Of a stretch of DNA of 64,000 nt, positions 59,461-64,000 are shown one piece after another. Each line of letters begins with the position of its first letter. Positions within the stretch are counted from its first letter, which is position 1. The notes under the pieces were generated by a model. The model was not told the DNA's origin, did no database searches, and saw only the letters and a program-made list of their open reading frames with translations. The DNA comes from Streptomyces sp. Alt3 (lineage in GTDB: Bacteria; Actinomycetota; Actinomycetes; Streptomycetales; Streptomycetaceae): assembly GCF_030719215.1 (NCBI RefSeq), contig NZ_CP120983.1, positions 4,402,001-4,466,000 on the forward strand, read 5' to 3'. Made by a program: the position numbers and the translations under genes.

Positions 59461-60345
59461 ATGGGGAGGGTCGGTAAGCCGGTGACGGCAGGCGAGTCGA
59501 GTGGTTCTGTGGTGCGGCGCATCCTCCTGGGCTCACAGCTCAGGCGCCTGCGCGAGTCGCGCGGCATCACCCGTGAGGCGGCCGGCTACTCCATCCGCGC
59601 CTCCGAATCGAAGATCAGCCGCATGGAGTTGGGACGGGTGAGCTTCAAGGCCAGGGACGTCGAGGACCTGCTCACGCTGTACGGAGTCACGGACGAGGCG
59701 GAGCGGGATTCGCTCCTCGGCCTGGCCCGTGAGGCCAATGTGGCGGGCTGGTGGCACAGCTACGGCGATGTGCTGCCCGGCTGGTTCCAGACATATATCG
59801 GTCTGGAGGGCGCTGCGTCGCTCATCCGGATCTACGAAGTCCAGTTCGTCCACGGTCTGTTGCAGACCGAGGCGTACGCCCATGCCGTCGTCACCCGGGG
59901 GATGCCCGGTGCGCCGGCCGCCGAGATCGACCGCAGGGTCGCGCTGCGGCTGGCGCGGCAGAAGGCGCTCGTCTCCGAGCGCGCTCCCCGCTTCCACGCC
60001 GTGCTGGACGAGGCGGCACTCCGCCGTCCCTACGGCGGGCGTGAAGTGATGCGTGCTCAATTGCGGCACCTGATCGACATGTCGGAGCAGCCGAATATCA
60101 CTCTCCAGGTGATGCCCTTCAGCTTCGGCGGTCATGCCGGGGAGAGCGGGTCATTCACGATGCTGCGTTTCCCGGAATCCGATCTGTCGGACATCGTCTA
60201 TCTGGAGCAGCTGACAAGTGCGCTCTATCTGGACAAGGCGGAAGAAGTCGCCCAGTACGAAAAGGCCATGGTCCGGCTCCACGAGGACAGCCCGGGTCCC
60301 GAGGAGAGCCGGGATCTTCTCCGAGGACTCCTTCAACTCACCTGA
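59461..60345 (+). CDS. XRE-family regulator with DUF5753 (WhiJ-like)
   Basis: A 294-residue DNA-binding protein. Residues about 20-85 form an XRE helix-turn-helix: LGSQLRRLRESRGITREAAG, SIRASESKISRMELGRVSFK. The rest is DUF5753, with WWHSYGDVLPGWFQTYIGLE, VQFVHGLLQTEAYAHAV, RLARQKAL and ITLQVMPFSFGGHAG, typical of this Streptomyces family. Start ATG 59461 is chosen because it is closest to the domain; a GTG/TTG pair at 59410/59407 cannot be excluded, since neither has a good SD. With DUF397 and the ATP-binding gene it forms a whiJ-type regulatory trio. Confidence 0.9.
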   Translation: MGRVGKPVTAGESSGSVVRRILLGSQLRRLRESRGITREAAGYSIRASESKISRMELGRVSFKARDVEDLLTLYGVTDEAERDSLLGLAREANVAGWWHSYGDVLPGWFQTYIGLEGAASLIRIYEVQFVHGLLQTEAYAHAVVTRGMPGAPAAEIDRRVALRLARQKALVSERAPRFHAVLDEAALRRPYGGREVMRAQLRHLIDMSEQPNITLQVMPFSFGGHAGESGSFTMLRFPESDLSDIVYLEQLTSALYLDKAEEVAQYEKAMVRLHEDSPGPEESRDLLRGLLQLT

Positions 60346-60400
60346 TTCGCCAGTACGATGACTTATCCGACAGGAGTCTGCGCCTGCAGTAAGGGATTGC

Positions 60401-61858
60401 ATGTCCTTCCCCAGTGAACTGGCCCGCCAGTACATCGACGGCGAGTGGCTGACCGGCAACGGTGCGTGGGACATCATCGATATCAATCCCTACAACGGCG
60501 AGAAACTCTGCTCGGTGACCGTGGCCACCGCGGCGGAAGTCGATCTGGCCTACCGGGCCGCCGAACGCGCGCAGCGGAAATGGGCGACGACCGGTTCCTA
60601 CGACCGGCGGGCCGTTCTGGAGAACGCCGTGCGGATCGTCGGGGAACGCGGCGCCGAAATCGTCGAGCTCATCATCGACGAGCTCGGCGGTACCAGGCCG
60701 AGGGCCGAATACGAGGTGCGTGCCGCGCAGGAGTTCCTGCGCGAGGCGGCCGGTCAGGCGACGCGGCCCACGGCCGGTCTGCTGCCCTCGGTCGCCGACG
60801 GCAAGGAGAACCGGGTCTACCGGCTGCCCGTCGGGGTCGTCGGAGTGATCAGCGCCTTCAACTTCCCCTTCCTGGTCACGATGAAGACCGTCGCCCCCGC
60901 GCTCGCGCTCGGCAACGCGGTCGTGGTGAAGCCCCATCAGAACGCGCCGGTCGCCGGAGGGGGGCTGGTCGCCCGGATCTTCGAGGACGCGGGGCTTCCG
61001 GCCGGGCTCCTCAACGTCCTCGTCACCGACAGTGCGGAGATCGGCGACTCCTTCATCGAGCACCCGGTGCCCAAGGTGATCTCGTTCACCGGCTCGGACC
61101 GGGTGGGCCGTCATGTCGCCGCGGTCGCCGCCGGGCTGTTCAAGCGGACCATCCTCGAACTGAGCGGCAACAGCGCCCTGGTCGTGCTGGAGGACGCCGA
61201 CCTCGGCCATGCGGTCCGGGCGGCCGTCTACAGCCGCTTCCTGTTCCAGGGGCAGGTCAGCATGGCCGCCAACCGCATCCTGGTGGACCGGTCCGTCGAG
61301 AAGGAGTTCACCGATCGGTTCACCGCCGCGGTGTCCGCCCTGGTGGCGGGGGACCCACGCGACCCGGACACCCGTATCGGTCCTGTCATCAGTGCCTTCC
61401 AGGCCGAGGCGCTCACCGCGCTGGTCGACGGGGCGATCGAGGCCGGTGCCACCGCGCTCGTGCGGGGGCGCACCCGCGGAAATCTCGTCGAGCCGACCGT
61501 GCTGACCGGGCTGCCCGAGGGGTCGCCGCTGTTGTCGGAGGAGATCTTCGGCCCCGTGGCGCTGCTCGTGCCGTTCGACGGGGAGGACGAGGCCCTGCGC
61601 ATCGTCAACGACAGCCCCTACGGGCTGAGCGGCGCGGTGCACACAGCGGACGCGGAGCGCGGCGTGCGGTTCGCCCGGCGCGTCACCGGCGGGATGTTCC
61701 ACGTGAACGGTCCGACCGTGCAGGACGATCCGGCGGTCGCCTTCGGAGGCGAGAAGAGTTCCGGCATGGGACGGCTGAACGGCGAGGCGGCCGTGGAGGC
61801 GTTCACGACCCGCAAGTGGATATCGGTGCAGCACGGGCGAACGGTGTTCCCCTTCTGA
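60401..61858 (+). CDS. Aldehyde dehydrogenase family protein with Ser at the catalytic Cys
   Basis: A 485-residue member of the ALDH superfamily, closest by eye to benzaldehyde/vanillin-type dehydrogenases. VISAFNFPFLVTMKTVAPAL (nucleotide-binding region), VISFTGSDRVGRHV, LELSGNSALVVLEDADL (general base Glu253) and EEIFGPVALLVPF are intact. The active-site stretch reads FLFQGQVSMAANRI: position 287 (codon AGC), where the family has Cys, is Ser. A one-base change from TGC would produce this. The enzyme may be inactive or act only as an esterase-like or binding protein. ATG 60401 has AAGGGA four bases upstream. Confidence 0.88.
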   Translation: MSFPSELARQYIDGEWLTGNGAWDIIDINPYNGEKLCSVTVATAAEVDLAYRAAERAQRKWATTGSYDRRAVLENAVRIVGERGAEIVELIIDELGGTRPRAEYEVRAAQEFLREAAGQATRPTAGLLPSVADGKENRVYRLPVGVVGVISAFNFPFLVTMKTVAPALALGNAVVVKPHQNAPVAGGGLVARIFEDAGLPAGLLNVLVTDSAEIGDSFIEHPVPKVISFTGSDRVGRHVAAVAAGLFKRTILELSGNSALVVLEDADLGHAVRAAVYSRFLFQGQVSMAANRILVDRSVEKEFTDRFTAAVSALVAGDPRDPDTRIGPVISAFQAEALTALVDGAIEAGATALVRGRTRGNLVEPTVLTGLPEGSPLLSEEIFGPVALLVPFDGEDEALRIVNDSPYGLSGAVHTADAERGVRFARRVTGGMFHVNGPTVQDDPAVAFGGEKSSGMGRLNGEAAVEAFTTRKWISVQHGRTVFPF

Positions 61859-61954
61859 CGGGGCCGGATCGAGGCCAGGACCTGACCTGATGGGTTCGTA
61901 TGGTGACGGTGCAAGCACGCAGGCAGTCGTCACGTCCGGCCGAAGGAAGACATC

Positions 61955-62509
61955 ATGGTCACGCACGTTCCCGCAGAGGCTCCCGGCGACGAGCGGGGTG
62001 TACTCCTCGCCTTCGTCGAGGCGCAGCGCGGCGCGATCCGGCGCTCCGTCCTCGGGCTCACCGAGGAGCAGGCGGCGACCCGCCCCGGCGTGAGCGGGCT
62101 CTCGCTCTCCGGACTGCTCAAGCACGTCGCCGAGGGGGAGCTGAACTGGCTGCGGATGGCCCAGCGGCGCCCGAACGACAAGGAGCGGGACGCGGACACG
62201 TGGGCCGACGGATTCCGGCTCGTGGGTGACGAGACCGTCCCGCAGATGCTCGAGTTCTGGGCGAAGGTCGCCGCGGAGACCGAGGCGTTCATCCGGCATG
62301 ACGTCAGGAGCATGGACGACACCTTCCCGTTGCCTCCCGCGCCCTGGTTCCCCGAGGACGGGCACTGCTCCATGCGCTGGCTGCTGATCCACCTCGTCGA
62401 GGAGGCCGGCCGTCACGCGGGCCATGCCGACATCCTCCGCGAGACGCTGGACGGCCGGACGGCCCTCCAACTGGTGGCGGAGGAGGCGGGCTACTCTGGT
62501 CAAAGTTGA
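61955..62509 (+). CDS. DinB/YfiT-like protein (DUF664 type)
   Basis: A 184-residue four-helix-bundle protein of the DinB superfamily, which in actinobacteria includes mycothiol-dependent transferases. Candidate metal-binding His residues are in LSGLLKHVAEGELNW and LIHLVEEAGRHAGHADILRE, the usual spacing of the three-His site. Start ATG 61955 has AAGGAAG six bases upstream. Substrate unknown. Its stop codon overlaps a PadR-type operator candidate; the padR gene starts 18 bp on and might be read through from here. Confidence 0.85.
   Translation: MVTHVPAEAPGDERGVLLAFVEAQRGAIRRSVLGLTEEQAATRPGVSGLSLSGLLKHVAEGELNWLRMAQRRPNDKERDADTWADGFRLVGDETVPQMLEFWAKVAAETEAFIRHDVRSMDDTFPLPPAPWFPEDGHCSMRWLLIHLVEEAGRHAGHADILRETLDGRTALQLVAEEAGYSGQS
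62500..62509. promoter_or_regulatory. PadR operator candidate 1
   Basis: TCAAAGTTGA, a TCAA-N2-TTGA palindrome, lies 18 bp before the padR start and covers the DinB-like stop codon. Confidence 0.45.
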
Positions 62510-62527
62510 GTACAAAGGGTGGGTGGT

Positions 62528-63169
62528 ATGTCGGCGATCCGTCTCCTCGTCCTGGGGGCCGTGCGCCAGCACGGCCGCGCGCACGGTTATCAGGTGCGCA
62601 ACGACCTGGAGTACTGGGGCGCCCACGAGTGGTCCAGCGCCAAGCCGGGATCGATCTACCACGCGCTCAAGCAGATGGCGAAGCAGGGACTGCTCCTCGC
62701 CCATGAGGTCGCCCCGTCCACGGCCGGCGGGCCGCCCCGCACCGAGTACGAGATGACGGACCTCGGCGACCAGGAGTTCTTCACCCTCCTGCGGGCCTCT
62801 CTGGCGTCGCACGACCAGGGCGTGGACGTGCTCTCGGCCGCCATCGGCTTCATCGTCGATCTCGAGCGGGGCGAGGCGGTGGCGCTCCTGCGGGAGCGCG
62901 TCGCGGCCATCGAGGGCTGGCGGGCCTCGGTCACGGAGCACTACACGCCCTCGGAGGGCCCGGAGTCCCTCGGGCACATCGGTGAGGTCATGAACATGTG
63001 GGTCCACTCGGCCGACGCGGGTGCCGAGTGGACGCGCGGCCTGATCGCCCGCCTCGAAGCGGGGGCGTACACCTTCGCGGGTGAGGGCGATCCCTTCGTC
63101 GGGGTGCTCGCCGAAGGGCAGGAGAACCCCTACGCCACCGGAGTGCCCGATCCCGGGGATGCTCACTAA
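62528..63169 (+). CDS. PadR-family transcriptional regulator
   Basis: A 213-residue repressor. The winged helix (1-85) reads SAIRLLVLGAVRQHGRAHGY, SIYHALKQMAKQGLL and RTEYEMTDLGDQEF, the PadR signature. A helical C-terminal domain for dimerisation follows. It precedes an ABC drug-exporter ATPase gene, and such regulators usually repress the exporter until a ligand binds. ATG 62528 has GGGTGG nearby. TCAA-N2-TTGA sites stand on both sides of the gene. Confidence 0.9.
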   Translation: MSAIRLLVLGAVRQHGRAHGYQVRNDLEYWGAHEWSSAKPGSIYHALKQMAKQGLLLAHEVAPSTAGGPPRTEYEMTDLGDQEFFTLLRASLASHDQGVDVLSAAIGFIVDLERGEAVALLRERVAAIEGWRASVTEHYTPSEGPESLGHIGEVMNMWVHSADAGAEWTRGLIARLEAGAYTFAGEGDPFVGVLAEGQENPYATGVPDPGDAH

Positions 63170-63180
63170 TCAAGTTTGAT
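63169..63180. promoter_or_regulatory. PadR operator candidate 2
   Basis: ATCAAGTTTGAT begins at the last base of the padR stop codon. Confidence 0.5.
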
Positions 63181-63212
63181 CAAAGAGGTCGGCGGGTCTA
63201 TCTTCGCCTCAC

Positions 63213-63228
63213 TAGTCAAGTTTGACTA
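63213..63228. promoter_or_regulatory. PadR operator candidate 3
   Basis: TAGTCAAGTTTGACTA, with 7-bp arms, lies 26 bp before the ABC gene start. Its centre is 46 bp from that of candidate 2. Confidence 0.6.
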
Positions 63229-63253
63229 TGTGGCTGAGAGGCTGGTGAGCACG

Positions 63254-64000
63254 GTGAGCGACGCAATCGTCGTCGAGGGAGTGCACAAGCGGTACGGAGA
63301 GAAGCGCGCCCTCGACGGCCTCGGCTTCGCCGTCCGCAGGGGGACGGTCCACGGCGTGCTCGGCCCCAACGGGGCGGGCAAGACCACCGCCGTCCGGGTG
63401 CTGACGACGCTGCTGCGGTACGACGGCGGCCGCGCGGAGGTGGCGGGATTCGACGTACGGACCCAGGCCGCCGAGGTCAGGCGGCGGATCGGACTGCTGG
63501 GTCAGCACGCGGCTGTGGACGAGAAGCTCGGCGGCAGGCAGAACCTGGAGATGTTCGGTCGGCTGTACCACCTGGGAGCCCGGAGAGCTGGTCTGCGGGC
63601 CGGTGAACTGCTGGAGCGTTTCGGGCTCGCGGACACCGGACGCAAGGCGGTCGAGCGGTACAGCGGAGGCATGCGGCGCCGCCTCGACCTGGCCGCGTCC
63701 CTGATCACCGACCCGGAGGTGCTCTTCCTGGACGAACCCACCACCGGCCTGGACCCGCGGGGGCGCGCCGAGGTGTGGAACGCGGTGCGGTCCCTGACGG
63801 CGGGCGGCACCACGGTCCTGCTGACCACGCAGTACCTGGAGGAGGCGGACCAGCTGGCCGACCGCATCTCGGTCGTCGACGGCGGCCGGGTCATCGCCGA
63901 GGGAACGGCCGACCGGCTCAAGACGATGGTCGGCGGGGACCGCATCGACGTGGTGCTCCGGGACACGGACCGGCTCGGTGAGGCGGCCGTACTGCTCGGC
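63254..64000 (+). CDS. ABC transporter ATP-binding protein (DrrA type), cut by window edge
   Basis: The first 249 residues of a drug-exporter ATPase. Walker A LGPNGAGKTTAVRV, Q-loop GLLGQHAAVDEKLGG, signature YSGGMRRRLDLAASL, Walker B VLFLDEPTTGLDPRG and switch LTTQYLEEADQLAD match DrrA-like proteins, in which the switch carries Gln in place of His. The frame is open to the window end; a permease gene should follow. GTG 63254 is preferred; GTG 63245 in the same frame is possible. Probably repressed by the PadR protein through the two sites just upstream. Confidence 0.9.
   Translation, partial: MSDAIVVEGVHKRYGEKRALDGLGFAVRRGTVHGVLGPNGAGKTTAVRVLTTLLRYDGGRAEVAGFDVRTQAAEVRRRIGLLGQHAAVDEKLGGRQNLEMFGRLYHLGARRAGLRAGELLERFGLADTGRKAVERYSGGMRRRLDLAASLITDPEVLFLDEPTTGLDPRGRAEVWNAVRSLTAGGTTVLLTTQYLEEADQLADRISVVDGGRVIAEGTADRLKTMVGGDRIDVVLRDTDRLGEAAVLLG

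Noticed and set aside
60338..63166. Leftward open frame of 942 codons
   Set aside because: Antisense to the aldehyde dehydrogenase, DinB-like and PadR genes, all well supported.

Overview
The window is high-GC DNA with the strong third-position GC bias of an actinomycete. Gene content and order point to a Streptomyces chromosome core. The order nhaA, acs, Tad-type cluster, DEAH helicase, bldG with an anti-sigma gene, H+-pyrophosphatase, topA, thymidylate kinase fusion, DNA polymerase III delta-prime subunit, tRNA-Thr matches, from memory, the S. coelicolor region around bldG. I see no insertion sequence, phage, CRISPR array or rRNA.

Layout. 1-9870: NhaA antiporter (cut by the window edge), acetyl-CoA synthetase with a DasR-like site upstream, a SulP transporter fused to a beta-carbonic anhydrase, a deacetylase-like lipoprotein, a CooC/MinD-type ATPase and a Fic-like protein that has lost its catalytic motif. 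10332-19508: a HAD-IB phosphatase, then a compact Tad/Flp-like operon (CpaE-like, CpaF, TadB, TadC, Flp-like peptide, TadE, TadE-like) converging on a DECH helicase; three DnaA-box-like 9-mers lie at its head. 19588-36845: bldG with its partner anti-sigma gene, K+-independent H+-pyrophosphatase, lipoprotein, methyltransferase, topA, a membrane-anchored thymidylate kinase, holB, a frameshifted secreted peptidase and tRNA-Thr(CGU). 36985-49319: small secreted proteins and a lipoprotein, an unusual two-unit histidine kinase with its regulator, a FUSC-like protein, and an ABC transporter divergent from a second two-component system. 49304-64000: a phosphotransferase, DUF2804, a family A DNA polymerase, a quinone reductase, DUF2786, FUSC, a WhiJ-type regulatory trio (DUF397, ATP-binding protein, XRE/DUF5753 regulator), an aldehyde dehydrogenase with Ser at the catalytic Cys position, a DinB-like protein, and a PadR regulator with the start of an ABC drug exporter.

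Patterns across genes. (1) At least eleven short degenerate tandem arrays, 12-46 bp per unit, sit between genes; several begin inside the stop codon region of the upstream gene, and five lie end to end in the 788-bp gap before the H+-pyrophosphatase gene. (2) Many genes lack a Shine-Dalgarno sequence and instead have a TANNNT -10 hexamer 6-7 nt before the start codon, as expected for leaderless transcripts. (3) Two near-identical 69-bp elements lie upstream of two separate small secreted-protein genes. (4) A near-identical 18-bp element lies in opposite orientations in the two control regions of the WhiJ-type trio.

Start codons were chosen from Shine-Dalgarno position, -10 position and family alignment by eye. 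Functions are family-level recognition from sequence; no database search was run.
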